The notes below the pieces were generated by a model. It saw only the letters and a program-made list of their open reading frames with translations, did not search any database and was not told the origin of the DNA. Positions 9,025 through 17,053 of a DNA stretch of 48,955 nt are shown here, in pieces; positions within the stretch are counted from its first letter, which is position 1, and each line of letters begins with the position of its first letter. The position numbers and the translations under genes are program-made. Origin of the DNA: Phenylobacterium sp. (GTDB taxonomy: Bacteria > Pseudomonadota > Alphaproteobacteria > Caulobacterales > Caulobacteraceae); NCBI RefSeq assembly GCF_025934275.1, contig NZ_JAICYI010000021.1, forward strand, positions 1 through 48,955. Reading direction: 5' to 3'.

Positions 9025-9612
9025 TCAGGCCGCCTGCGGCGCGGGCGCGGCCTGTGCGGCGCGCTCGGCCAGGATCCGGCCCCGCACGCGGCGGCGCACG
9101 GTCCAGTAGGTGAGCGCCACGAACAGAAGCTTGGAGGCGAGCGGAAACGTCGCCAGGAACAGCGGCCACTGCTTCGTGAACCACACGGCCACGATCAGAT
9201 TGGCCGCGCCGGTCGCGGCCATCAGACCGGACCAGGCATAGCCCCAGGCGATCATGATCCCGTCGCCGTGACCGGTCGCGACCGGCGGCAGGTAGCGCAG
9301 CATCCAGCCGCGCTTCAGCATGACCGCGGCGATCGCCAGGTAGATCAGCGTCGGCTTCACCATCACGAAGCGCGGATCGTTGGTCAGCATGCTGGCGAGG
9401 CCGAAGACCAGCGCGAGGCCAAGCCCGGCCCACTGCAGGTGCGGGATCGGCCGGCGCAGCAGCTTCATGACCGCGAGCTGGGCGAGGCCTGCGCCCCAGG
9501 CGAGGGCGGCCGCCAGGCGGACGTCCACGTGCAGGGCGGTCAGCGCCGCGAAGACGATGGTGGAGAAAAAATCCCACGCCAGCGGGCGCGCCGCATAGAT
9601 CAAGCCGTTCAT
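9025..9612 (-). CDS. yciB: YciB / septation protein IspZ-family inner membrane protein
   Basis: A 195-residue polytopic inner membrane protein of the YciB/IspZ family, implicated in envelope integrity and septation. Typical features are the beginning PLAWDFFSTIVFAALTAL, PHLQWAGLGLALVFGLASM, LTNDPRFVMVKPTLIYLAIA and MLKRGWMLRYLPP, with about five hydrophobic segments. The ATG at 9612 is preceded by GAGGG at five bases. That ribosome site lies in the 3' arm of a perfect seven-base-pair hairpin (see 9617-9646), so translation may be gated. The gene ends seven bases from the end of the convergent secreted protein gene. Confidence 0.9.
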   Translation of the reverse strand: MNGLIYAARPLAWDFFSTIVFAALTALHVDVRLAAALAWGAGLAQLAVMKLLRRPIPHLQWAGLGLALVFGLASMLTNDPRFVMVKPTLIYLAIAAVMLKRGWMLRYLPPVATGHGDGIMIAWGYAWSGLMAATGAANLIVAVWFTKQWPLFLATFPLASKLLFVALTYWTVRRRVRGRILAERAAQAAPAPQAA

Positions 9613-9616
9613 GGAA

Positions 9617-9646
9617 ACCCTCAATGAAAACCGACGCCCTGAGGGT
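9617..9646 (-). promoter_or_regulatory. Hairpin sequestering the yciB ribosome binding site
   Basis: On the minus strand ACCCTCA (9646-9640) pairs perfectly with TGAGGGT (9623-9617) across a 16-base loop. The second arm contains the GAGGG ribosome site of yciB, and the ATG follows five bases later. Folding would hide the site. This is a structure for translational control, by temperature, a ligand, a protein or a small RNA, but the loop shows no known riboswitch signature. Confidence 0.5.
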
Positions 9647-9780
9647 ACGGACGCAATGCGGTGAGCCCAAACTCGCTCGCGAACGCGACGCGGCGGTTGG
9701 CGGAAAACCGCCCGCCGTTGGCGCTTCGTGAGCCGCCATGCGGCGCAATCGCCGGGGTTTTGCGTGTAGCCTCGGCCGGC

Positions 9781-10893
9781 ATGGTCGATTCCGCCGCGAC
9801 CGCTTCGAGACTCCGTCTGGGCCAGCTCACGCTCGGCCTCGTGCTGGCCGTCTTCGTGCTGATGAGCCTCGCCTTCGTGCGCGAGGTGCTCTCGGTGCAG
9901 CCGGCGGGGATCGATTTCGCGCCGCTCTGGGCCGGCGGTCGGGCGGCGCTGCACGCGCCCGGACGGCTCTATGACTTCGCCTACGTCTCGGGCCTGCAGG
10001 GCTGGCCGCTGGGCCATGACCACCCGCGGCCGTTCGTCTATCCGCCCTCGGCGCTGATCGTCTTCGCGCCGTTCGCGATCATCCCCTACTGGCCGAGCTA
10101 TGCGCTCTGGCTGGTCCTGACCGGCGCGGCGTTCCTCGTTTCAGGGCTCAAGGCGGGGGCGCCGTGGTGGTTCGTGCTGCTGCCTTGGGTGACCTTCTGC
10201 GCGCTGTGCGGCCAGGTGAGCTTCCTGCTGGGCGCGCTGATCCTGAGCGGGCTTCGCCTGACCCAGGCGCGACCGATCCTCGCCGGGCTGCTGTTCGGGG
10301 CGGCGGCGGCGATCAAGCCGCAGTTTCTCCTGCTGCTGCCGTTCGCCCTCCTCGCCGAGGCCCGCTGGCGGAGCCTCGCGGCGACCGCCGCGAGCGGGCT
10401 CCTCCTGTGCGGAGCCTCGGCCGCGCTCTGGGGCCCCGCGCCCTGGCGGGAATGGATCGCCGCCCTGCCCCGTTTCCAGGCGGTGGTGTTCGCCAATCCG
10501 GCCCTGCTGCGCAACGCGGTCACGCCCTATGCGGCGCTCGTCCAGCACGGCCTGCCCGGCGCCTGGGCCTTCTCGCTTGCGCCGGCGGCGGCGCTCTGGG
10601 TCTGGCTCGCCTTTCGCCGCGGCGCGGAGATCGCCGAGCGGCTGATCGCGCTGGTCGGCGGGGCGCTGCTGATCAGCCCCTACGCGATGAACTACGACAT
10701 GGCGCTGTTCGCGCCTGCGACGGGCATCTATCTCGCCCGCACCTCCGAGCGGCGCTGGCCGTTCTACGCCGCAGCCGCCTACGCCCAGTCGCGGGGGTTC
10801 GGCATCGGGCTCCTCACGCTGGCGCCCGCGCTCGCGCTCCCGGCGATCCGCCGCCTGCGCCGGCCGCGCCCTTCTTCAAATCCTAATCCTTGA
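9781..10893 (+). CDS. Polytopic membrane protein, GT87 / DUF2029-like glycosyltransferase
   Basis: A 370-residue protein with about nine to ten hydrophobic segments, resembling the GT-C fold glycosyltransferase family 87 (DUF2029). Family-like features are IDFAPLWAGGRAALHAPGRL near the N terminus with an acidic residue in the first extracytoplasmic loop, FVYPPSALIVFAPFAI, GQVSFLLGALILSGLRL, IKPQFLLLLPFALL, and SPYAMNYDMALFAPA near the end. Members use polyprenyl-phosphate sugar donors; the acceptor here is unknown. The start ATG at 9781 is 168 bases from the divergent yciB start. The stop overlaps the proposed ssrA promoter region. Confidence 0.85.
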   Translation: MVDSAATASRLRLGQLTLGLVLAVFVLMSLAFVREVLSVQPAGIDFAPLWAGGRAALHAPGRLYDFAYVSGLQGWPLGHDHPRPFVYPPSALIVFAPFAIIPYWPSYALWLVLTGAAFLVSGLKAGAPWWFVLLPWVTFCALCGQVSFLLGALILSGLRLTQARPILAGLLFGAAAAIKPQFLLLLPFALLAEARWRSLAATAASGLLLCGASAALWGPAPWREWIAALPRFQAVVFANPALLRNAVTPYAALVQHGLPGAWAFSLAPAAALWVWLAFRRGAEIAERLIALVGGALLISPYAMNYDMALFAPATGIYLARTSERRWPFYAAAAYAQSRGFGIGLLTLAPALALPAIRRLRRPRPSSNPNP

Positions 10894-10903
10894 GCCCTAT
10901 ATT
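10875..10903 (+). promoter_or_regulatory. Candidate promoter of ssrA
   Basis: TTCAAA (10875-10880) and TATATT (10898-10903) are separated by exactly 17 bases. The -10 matches five of six consensus positions and the -35 four of six. Transcription from about 10909 would begin right at the first hairpin of the tmRNA precursor. The element overlaps the last codons of the preceding membrane protein gene. Confidence 0.6.
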
Positions 10904-10907
10904 CCCG

Positions 10908-11236
10908 AGCGTCGGGTTTGCCCGACTATGGTGATAAACGCGCGCGCAATAAGCGGACTGGACCCGGGTGCGATTCCCGGCGGCTCCACCAAATCTTCCT
11001 CCGGGTATCGCCGGGCGAGCATGGGGCCGATCAGGATCGACAGACGTGTAAAGGCGTTGCTTTCCCCCGGCCTGACCCACCGTTTCGGGTCATTTGATAG
11101 ATGCGAACGATAACTTCGCTTCTGAGGTCCGGCTCGCCGCGTAAGCGCGCGTTGGACTTCGACCTAAAGCCCTTACGCTTAGCCGCGTGAGGCGGGGCTC
11201 GGAGGGGGCCTGGCAACAGAACCCCTCCACCTAATG
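10908..11236 (+). ncRNA. ssrA: Transfer-messenger RNA, circularly permuted two-piece form
   Basis: tmRNA rescues stalled ribosomes and adds a degradation tag. The acceptor part comes first: a hairpin at 10911-10926, a T arm at 10964-10980, the 3' acceptor strand CGGCTCC (10981-10987), A, and CCA at 10989-10991. After a 31-base spacer the coding piece begins with GGGGCCG (11023-11029), which pairs with the acceptor strand across the permutation and leaves a G-U pair at the third position, the alanine identity element. The resume frame at 11103-11144 reads ANDNFASEVRLAA and stop; with the charged Ala the tag is AANDNFASEVRLAA. This is the permuted organisation known from Caulobacter. The T loop reads TGCGATT rather than the usual TTCGATT. 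The outer ends are approximate. Confidence 0.95.
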
Positions 11237-11239
11237 CGG

Positions 11240-11268
11240 GAGGGCGGTCCGCGAGGGCCGCCCTCTTT
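11240..11268 (+). terminator. Rho-independent terminator after ssrA
   Basis: An 11-base-pair stem, GAGGGCGGTCC (11240-11250) with GGGCCGCCCTC (11255-11265), closed by the stable tetraloop GCGA and followed by TTT. There is one G-T pair. The T run is short but the stem is very strong. It separates the tmRNA from sspB. Confidence 0.8.
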
Positions 11269-11348
11269 CGTCACAGCGCCGCAATCCGCCTTGCGCGCGC
11301 CAGCCCAGACGCTACGTTTTCAAACACCCGTTCCGCTGGAGATTCCCC

Positions 11349-11837
11349 GTGGCTCAGGAGCCGCCGGCCCAGGACCTGATGCACTACGAGGCCATGGCCC
11401 AGGAGGCCCTGCGCGGCGTGGTCAAGGCCGCGCTGAAGCGCGCCGCCTCCGAGGGCCTGCCGGGCGCGCACCACTTCTACATCACCTTCAAGACCGACGC
11501 GGCGGGCGTCTCCGGCCCGCCGGACCTGCTGGCCAAGTATCCGGACGAGATGACCATCGTCCTGCAGCACCAATACTGGGACCTGGCGCCGGGCGAGACG
11601 TTCTTCTCGGTCACCCTGCAGTTCGGAGGGCAGCCGAAGCGGCTGTCCGTCCCCTACGCGGCGGTGACCCGCTTCTACGATCCCTCGGTGCAGTGGCTGC
11701 TGCAGTTCGAGCCGCCGCCGCCGGCCCCGGCCGAGGCGCGGTTGCCGGCCGCCGCCCCTGCCGAAGCCGCCGACGAGCCCGCACCGGCCAAGGACGGCTC
11801 GAAGATCGTCTCCCTCGACCAGTTCCGGAAGAAATAA
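11349..11837 (+). CDS. sspB: SspB, ClpXP adaptor for ssrA-tagged proteins (alpha type)
   Basis: SspB binds the tmRNA-encoded tag and hands the substrate to ClpXP. The 162-residue protein has the folded SspB domain (MHYEAMAQEALRGVVKAALK, HHFYITFKTDAAGV, FFSVTLQFGGQPKRLSVPYA), a flexible Pro/Ala-rich linker, and a C-terminal ClpX-docking tail of SKIVSLDQFRKK, which is what the alphaproteobacterial form carries. The start is a GTG at 11349 with GGAGA six bases upstream. It lies directly after ssrA, so the tag RNA and its adaptor are neighbours. Its stop overlaps the start of the thioesterase gene (TAATG), implying translational coupling. Confidence 0.93.
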   Translation: MAQEPPAQDLMHYEAMAQEALRGVVKAALKRAASEGLPGAHHFYITFKTDAAGVSGPPDLLAKYPDEMTIVLQHQYWDLAPGETFFSVTLQFGGQPKRLSVPYAAVTRFYDPSVQWLLQFEPPPPAPAEARLPAAAPAEAADEPAPAKDGSKIVSLDQFRKK

Positions 11838-12310
11838 TGACCGACGCTGCGAGCGCCGAACCCGAGGCCCTCACCGACGAGGCCATCCTGCAGCGCTTCC
11901 TGCGAACCAAGAACCAGCCCACCGGCTCGCAGACCCTCGGCTTCAAGATGGTGGCGGTGAGCCAGGCCGAGAAGTCGGTGGAGGTGGAGTTCGACGCCCG
12001 GCCCGAGCTGCTGCTCAACCCGATGAAGCAGATCCAGGGCGGCTATCTCTGCGCGATGCTGGACGAGTGCATGAGCGTCGCCTGCATGGTGGCCTCGGGC
12101 ATGACCCACGTCGCCCCCACCGCGGAGATGAAAACCACCTTCCTGCGTCCAGGGATGCCGGGGAAGCTCAAGGGCGTCGGCCGGGTGATCCGCTGGGGCA
12201 GCCGCGTGGCGTTCACCGAAGGCGAGCTCTTCGACGCCGAGGGCCGGCTGCTCGCCAAGGCCACCGGCACGGCGATCCCGACGCCGTTCGCCAACTACAA
12301 GGGCAAGTAG
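11837..12310 (+). CDS. PaaI-family hotdog-fold acyl-CoA thioesterase
   Basis: A 157-residue single hotdog-domain protein. The central helix motif QIQGGYLCAMLDECMSVACM, including the catalytic-type Asp, is followed by MTHVAPTAEMKTTFLRPGMP and the beta strands GKLKGVGRVIRWGSRVAFTE and RLLAKATGTAIPTP, which is typical of PaaI-type thioesterases that hydrolyse acyl- or phenylacetyl-CoA-like substrates. The exact substrate is unknown. It starts on the sspB stop (TAATG) and its own stop overlaps the GTG start of the C13 peptidase (TAGTG), so these three genes form a tight operon. Confidence 0.88.
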   Translation: MTDAASAEPEALTDEAILQRFLRTKNQPTGSQTLGFKMVAVSQAEKSVEVEFDARPELLLNPMKQIQGGYLCAMLDECMSVACMVASGMTHVAPTAEMKTTFLRPGMPGKLKGVGRVIRWGSRVAFTEGELFDAEGRLLAKATGTAIPTPFANYKGK

Positions 12311-13083
12311 TGCCGCGGCTCGCGGGGCTGATCGCGGCGCTGACGGGGCTTTGGCTTCTGGCCGCCGGGCCGGCGGCCGCCTCGCCGTTCGACGACTGGG
12401 CGGCGGTGGTGATCGCCGGCGACTGGCACGCGCACTCCGGCGGCCCCTCGGAGGCGTTCGACAACGCCCGGCGCGACGTCTCCAAGGCGCTGGTGGCGGC
12501 GGGGTTCTCGCCGGCCAACATCCGCCAGTTCTCGGTGCGCCCCGAGCGCTACAGGGACACCCACCCGGACAAGACCGACCTCACGACGATCTACACCGAC
12601 CTGACGGAGCTGGCCTCGAAGACGCAGGCGGGCTGCCTGTTCTACCTGAGCTCGCACGGGGCGCCGTCCGGCGCGATCGTCGACGATCGGATCCTCGCCC
12701 CCGGCGTGCTCGACGCCATCCTCGACCGGACCTGCGGCGCGCGGCCGACGGTGGTGGTGATCTCCGCCTGCTTCTCCGGCGTCTACGTGCCGACGCTGGC
12801 CCGCGCCAACCGCATGGTTCTGACCGCCGCCCGGCCGGACCGCACGTCGTTCGGCTGCGGCGAGTCCGACAAGTACCCTTACTTCGACACCTGCTTCCTG
12901 GCGTCCATGCCGCAGACCCACGACTTCCCGGCGCTCGGCCGGATGGTGCAGGCGTGCGTGGCCCAGAAGGAGCGCCAGACCGGCATGAAGCCGCCGTCGG
13001 AGCCGCAGCTGTTCGTCGGCGGCGGCGTGCGGCCGATCCTGCCGCTGCTCGCCTTTGCGACCCCGCCCCCGCCGCCTCGATAA
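12310..13083 (+). CDS. Secreted C13-type (legumain/caspase-like) cysteine peptidase
   Basis: A 257-residue protein beginning with a Sec-type signal (LAGLIAALTGLWLLAAGPAA, then AASP) and continuing into a caspase-like fold of the peptidase C13 family. The catalytic dyad is readable: His116 in LFYLSSHGAPSGA and Cys154 in VVVISACFSGVYVP, each after a hydrophobic strand as in clan CD. The GTG start at 12310 overlaps the thioesterase stop. The C terminus is Pro-rich (PPPPPR). Family specificity is for Asn/Asp or unknown; here the substrate is unknown. A membrane-anchored serine hydrolase follows 78 bases later, so the pair may act together in the periplasm (inference). Confidence 0.83.
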   Translation: MPRLAGLIAALTGLWLLAAGPAAASPFDDWAAVVIAGDWHAHSGGPSEAFDNARRDVSKALVAAGFSPANIRQFSVRPERYRDTHPDKTDLTTIYTDLTELASKTQAGCLFYLSSHGAPSGAIVDDRILAPGVLDAILDRTCGARPTVVVISACFSGVYVPTLARANRMVLTAARPDRTSFGCGESDKYPYFDTCFLASMPQTHDFPALGRMVQACVAQKERQTGMKPPSEPQLFVGGGVRPILPLLAFATPPPPPR

Positions 13084-13161
13084 CGCTGTTTGAGGGACTC
13101 GGGCCGCGGGCCTACAAGGCGCTGCGGATCTCTTCCGACGCGGGGCGCCTCGGGGATTGTC

Positions 13162-15315
13162 GTGAAGCAGCACAGGGTCGCCGCCGTCCTCCTGGGACTC
13201 GCCTTCGCCATCGGCCTGGCGCCGTCGGTCGGGGCGCAGGACGAGCCCTCGGCCGCCAGCGCCGCGCCGCCCGCCGAGCGCACGCCCGCCAGGCCCGAGG
13301 CCTCCCCGCAGCCTGCGACGCCGACCGCCGCGACCGCCCCGCAGGCCGCCCCGAAGCCGGCGCCCGCCGCGGCGGGACCGGTCACGTCCGCGCCGACCGC
13401 GCCCGTCCAGCCGGGCGCCCGGTTGTCGGCGGGCCAGCCGATCCCGCCCGCCGAGCTCGCCGCCTTCGCCGATGGCTTCGTGCGCGCCGCCATGGCCCGC
13501 GACCACATCGCCGGCGTCACGGTCAGCGTCGTGCAGGACGGGCAGCTGGTGTTCAAGCGCGGCTACGGCTACGCCGACCTGGAGCGCGGGCGGCCGGTGG
13601 ATCCGGACCGCAGCCTGTTCCGCATCGGATCGATCTCCAAGACCTTCACCTGGATCGCGCTGATGAAAGCGGTCGAGACCGGGCGCATGCGCCTCGACCA
13701 GCCGGTGAACCTCTATCTGCCGCAAAGCCTGCGGATCCCCGACCAGGGCTTCGACCAGCCGATCCGGCTGGCCAACCTGATGGATCACTCGCCGGGGTTC
13801 GAGGACCGCGCGCTCGGCCATCTGTTCGAGGACCGCTTCGACTTCGTCCGGCCGCTGGCCACGTACCTGCGTCAGGACCGGCCCAAGCGCGTGCGGCCGC
13901 CCGGCGCGGTCTCGAGCTATTCGAACTATGGCGCGGCGCTGGCCGGCGAGGCTGTCTCGTTCGTGGCCGGCAAGCCGTACGAGACGCTGATCGAGGACGA
14001 GATCCTCGGCCCGGCCAAGCTCGGCCACACCACCTTCCGCGAGCCGCATCCGCTGAAGCCGGGCCTGCCGTCGCCGATGCCGGCGGGGCTCGCGGCCGAC
14101 GTCGCCAACCCCTACCGCTGGACGGGCTCGGGCTTCGAGCGGCGCGGTTATGAATACATCGAGCAGATCGCCCCGGCCGGCGCGGCCTCGTCCACCGCGG
14201 CCGACATGGGCCGCTACATGCTGCTGCTGCTCGGAAACGGCTCGCTCGAGGGCGCGACGATCTACGGCCCGGCGGCGGCCCAGGCGTTCCGCACGCCGCT
14301 GCGCGTCACGCCGCCCGGGATCAACGGCTGGGCGCACGGCTTTGCGATCTACGCCCTGCCCGGCGGCTACCGAGGCTACGGCCATGACGGCGGCACGCTG
14401 TCGTTCTTCTCGAACATGGTGGTCGCGCCCGATCTGAAGCTGGGCCTGTTCATTTCCACCAACACGGACGGCGGCGGGCGGCTCGCCGGGAGCTTCGCCC
14501 CGGCGGTCATCCGGCAGTTCTATGCGCCGCCTCCGCCGCCGCCCAGGCCCGGCTCGGCGGCGCTCGCGCAGCAGGCGCAGGCGTTCGCCGGCTACTATCT
14601 CAGCACGCGTCGCGCATATTCCGGCCTGGAAGGTTTCGTCACCGGCGCGCGCGCCGGGCTGAACGTCAGCGTGAGCCCCGACGGGCGGCTGCTGCTCGCC
14701 GACGCCGGCGGCGCGAGCGCCTGGGTCCCGGAGGGCCCGTCCGAAGCCGGGCGCTTCATCGCCTCGCAGGACGACAGCCGCATCGCCTTCGTGATGCGGG
14801 AGGGCCGGGCGACGGCGCTGCTGCCGAGCTCCGGTAGCGTGCTGTTCGAGCGAACCTCGCCGTGGAACTCCCCGAGCCGGCTGCTGCTGGTCGCCGCGCT
14901 GGCCGCCGCGGCCGCGCTCGCCACCCTTGCCGGGCTGGTGCTGCGCAACCGCCGCGAGGTGCGCGAAAGCGCCATCCAGGCCCGCGCCAGCCTCGTGCAG
15001 AACATCCAGGCGGGCCTGTGGCTCGCCGCCTTCCTGCTGTTCGGCCTGTGGATCGGCAAGGCGCTCTCCGACCTCGCGTGGGTGATGTACAGCTGGCCGG
15101 GCGCGCTGCTGATCCTGGCTTCGACCTGCGCGCTGGTCGCCGCGGCGCTGACGCTTCCGACGCTCATCGCCCTTCCGGCAATCTGGAGCGGCGGCCGGCG
15201 GGTGGATTCCTGGAGCTACCTGCGCAAGGCCTTCTTCACCGTGACGGTCGCGATCAACCTGGTGTTCTCGGTGATGCTGGGCCTGCATGGCGCGCTCAGC
15301 CCGTGGAGCGGCTGA
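13162..15315 (+). CDS. Membrane-anchored beta-lactamase-family serine hydrolase
   Basis: A 717-residue class C-like hydrolase (penicillin-binding-protein/esterase fold). A signal peptide (about residues 1-27, ending SVGA-Q) is followed by a long Pro/Ala-rich linker, then the catalytic domain with SISK (Ser157, Lys160), YSN (Tyr253, Asn255) and HDGG at 408-411 in the place of the KTG box. After a lipocalin-like region, the C terminus has about four hydrophobic segments, starting LLLVAALAAAAALATLAGLV. I chose the GTG at 13162 because GGGGA lies six bases upstream and the signal peptide then begins at once. Substrate could be a D-amino-acid peptide or an ester; beta-lactam resistance should not be inferred. 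Confidence 0.87.
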   Translation: MKQHRVAAVLLGLAFAIGLAPSVGAQDEPSAASAAPPAERTPARPEASPQPATPTAATAPQAAPKPAPAAAGPVTSAPTAPVQPGARLSAGQPIPPAELAAFADGFVRAAMARDHIAGVTVSVVQDGQLVFKRGYGYADLERGRPVDPDRSLFRIGSISKTFTWIALMKAVETGRMRLDQPVNLYLPQSLRIPDQGFDQPIRLANLMDHSPGFEDRALGHLFEDRFDFVRPLATYLRQDRPKRVRPPGAVSSYSNYGAALAGEAVSFVAGKPYETLIEDEILGPAKLGHTTFREPHPLKPGLPSPMPAGLAADVANPYRWTGSGFERRGYEYIEQIAPAGAASSTAADMGRYMLLLLGNGSLEGATIYGPAAAQAFRTPLRVTPPGINGWAHGFAIYALPGGYRGYGHDGGTLSFFSNMVVAPDLKLGLFISTNTDGGGRLAGSFAPAVIRQFYAPPPPPPRPGSAALAQQAQAFAGYYLSTRRAYSGLEGFVTGARAGLNVSVSPDGRLLLADAGGASAWVPEGPSEAGRFIASQDDSRIAFVMREGRATALLPSSGSVLFERTSPWNSPSRLLLVAALAAAAALATLAGLVLRNRREVRESAIQARASLVQNIQAGLWLAAFLLFGLWIGKALSDLAWVMYSWPGALLILASTCALVAAALTLPTLIALPAIWSGGRRVDSWSYLRKAFFTVTVAINLVFSVMLGLHGALSPWSG

Positions 15316-15324
15316 AGCTCGGCC

Positions 15325-15370
15325 TTAAACCCCCCGTTTACCAAGCACTGGGTAAATCCTGCCTAGCAGG
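15325..15370 (+). promoter_or_regulatory. fliF operon control region with two dyads and a CtrA-like element
   Basis: The 102 bases before fliF contain TTAAAC (15325-15330) and GTTTACC (15336-15342), which resemble the two half sites of a CtrA box with one mismatch and one extra base of spacing. TTTACC-N8-GGTAAA (15337-15356) is a perfect dyad, and CCTGC-CTA-GCAGG (15358-15370) is a second. In Caulobacter, fliF is driven by CtrA and repressed by FlbD at a dyad near the start site; the second dyad is the natural FlbD candidate. This assignment is inference from position and symmetry. Confidence 0.45.
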
Positions 15371-15417
15371 GGGCGGGTTCCAGGGGCGCTCCCGCCTTGC
15401 GAAGGGGAACGCCCGGC

Positions 15418-17052
15418 TTGAATCAGTTTCTGGCGGCGCTGCAGAGATTCGGCCTCGGACGCCTCGCCGCCATGCTGGGGATCGGCGCCGGCGTGGCCGC
15501 GGTGCTGGTGGCGATGACCATGAACCTGGGCCAGCCCAAGGCCCTGCTCTATTCCAACCTGGACCTGAAGGAAGCGGGCTCGATCACCCAGGCCCTCGAC
15601 CAGGCCGGCGTCAAATACGAGGCGAAGGGGGACGGCTCGACGATCCTGGTGCCGCGCGACCAGGTGGCCTCCACGCGGCTGATGCTTTCGAGCAAGGGCC
15701 TGCCCACCTCGGGGTCGGTGGGCTACGAGATCTTCGACCAGGGCAGCGCGCTCGGCCAGACGGACTTCCTGCAGCAGCTCAACCGGCAGCGGGCGCTGGA
15801 GGGTGAGCTCGCCCGCACGATCCGCAGCCTCGACGGCATCACCTCGGCCCGCGTGCACCTGGTGCTGCCCAAGCGCCAGCTGTTCGAGGAGGAGGCGGAG
15901 CAGCCGTCCGCGGCGGTGACCATCGGGGTCGGAGGCCGCGAGCCCACCGCCGACAACGTGCGCGCGATCCAGAACCTGGTGGCGGGCGCGGTGCCCAACC
16001 TGAAGCCCGACCGAGTCACGGTGGTCGACCAGCACGCCAAGACGCTCTCCGGCGGCGACACGGGCATGGCCGCCGAGGCGGACGGCCGCAAGACCGAGGT
16101 GGAGCAGCGGATTTCCAAGCAGGTGAAGAGCCTGGTCGAGGGCGTCGTGGGCGCCGGCAAGGCGCGGGTCAACGTCACCGCCGACCTCGACCTCAACCAG
16201 GTCACGACCCAGCAGAAGACCTTCGATCCGGACGGTCAGGTGGTCCGCTCGGAATCGACCACCGACGAGAAGTCGAGCGAGACGCAGCCGGATTCCAACG
16301 GCGCGGTTTCGGCGGCGGCGAACATCCCCGGCCCGGGCGCCGGCGCCGCCTCGAGCACCAACGCCTCGAATTCCGGCCGCAACGAATCCACCACCAATTA
16401 CGAGATCTCCGAGACCACCCGCACGGAGGTGCAGGAGCCGGGGCAGGTGAAGCGCCTTTCGGTGGCGGTGGCGGTGGACGGGACGACGGCGCCCGGCAAG
16501 GACGGCAAGCCGGGTCCGTATACGCCGCGCTCGGCCCAGGAGATGCAGCAGATCGAGCAGCTGGTCCGCACGGCGGTGGGCTACAACGCCCAGCGCGGCG
16601 ACCAGGTGACGGTCGTCAACGTGCGGTTTCCCAGCGACGCCAGCGCCGAGGGGGTGAGCGCGGCCAATCCGCTGATGGGCTTCGACAAGAACGACATCAT
16701 GCGCGTGGCCGAGCTCGGCGTGCTGGCGGTGGTGGCGGTGCTGATGATGTTGTTCATCGTCCGTCCGCTGCTCAAGGGGGTGGCCGGCGGCGGCCAGCCG
16801 ATGGCGATGCTGGACGGACCCGGCGTCACGCAGTTGCAGACGACGCCGTCGGGGCAGCCGATGCAGGTCGCTGCGGACAGGGGGACCCAGCTCTCCCTGC
16901 CCGGCCCCGGCGAGCTCGAGCACAAGATCGACATCGCCCGGATCGAGGGCCAGGTGAAGGCCTCCTCGGTCAAGCGCGTCTCCGAGTTCGTCGAGAAGCA
17001 TCCGGAGGAATCGGTCTCCATCCTGCGCAACTGGCTGCACGAGAGCCCGTGA
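15418..17052 (+). CDS. fliF: Flagellar MS-ring protein FliF
   Basis: FliF forms the MS ring in the inner membrane, the first structure of the flagellar basal body. The 544-residue protein has a first membrane segment near residues 17-36, ring-building motifs ([69 protein letters not shown]), a long Ser/Asn/Thr-rich periplasmic loop, a second membrane segment ([20 protein letters not shown]) and a C-terminal tail ([20 protein letters not shown]) that binds FliG. A TTG start at 15418 is preferred, with AAGGGGA nine bases upstream; a second TTG at 15397 is weaker. It is the first gene of the fliF-fliG-flbE-fliN-flbD operon. Confidence 0.96.
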   Translation: MNQFLAALQRFGLGRLAAMLGIGAGVAAVLVAMTMNLGQPKALLYSNLDLKEAGSITQALDQAGVKYEAKGDGSTILVPRDQVASTRLMLSSKGLPTSGSVGYEIFDQGSALGQTDFLQQLNRQRALEGELARTIRSLDGITSARVHLVLPKRQLFEEEAEQPSAAVTIGVGGREPTADNVRAIQNLVAGAVPNLKPDRVTVVDQHAKTLSGGDTGMAAEADGRKTEVEQRISKQVKSLVEGVVGAGKARVNVTADLDLNQVTTQQKTFDPDGQVVRSESTTDEKSSETQPDSNGAVSAAANIPGPGAGAASSTNASNSGRNESTTNYEISETTRTEVQEPGQVKRLSVAVAVDGTTAPGKDGKPGPYTPRSAQEMQQIEQLVRTAVGYNAQRGDQVTVVNVRFPSDASAEGVSAANPLMGFDKNDIMRVAELGVLAVVAVLMMLFIVRPLLKGVAGGGQPMAMLDGPGVTQLQTTPSGQPMQVAADRGTQLSLPGPGELEHKIDIARIEGQVKASSVKRVSEFVEKHPEESVSILRNWLHESP

Positions 17053-17053
17053 G

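Noticed and set aside
10961..10991. A tRNA 3' end with T arm and CCA
   Set aside because: No anticodon or D arm lies upstream; the acceptor strand pairs with 11023-11029 across a spacer, so it is the tmRNA acceptor piece.
12295..15288. A 997-residue minus-strand open frame
   Set aside because: It runs antisense to the C13 peptidase and serine hydrolase genes, has the Arg/Gly/Ala/His-rich composition of a GC-rich shadow frame and shows no domain.
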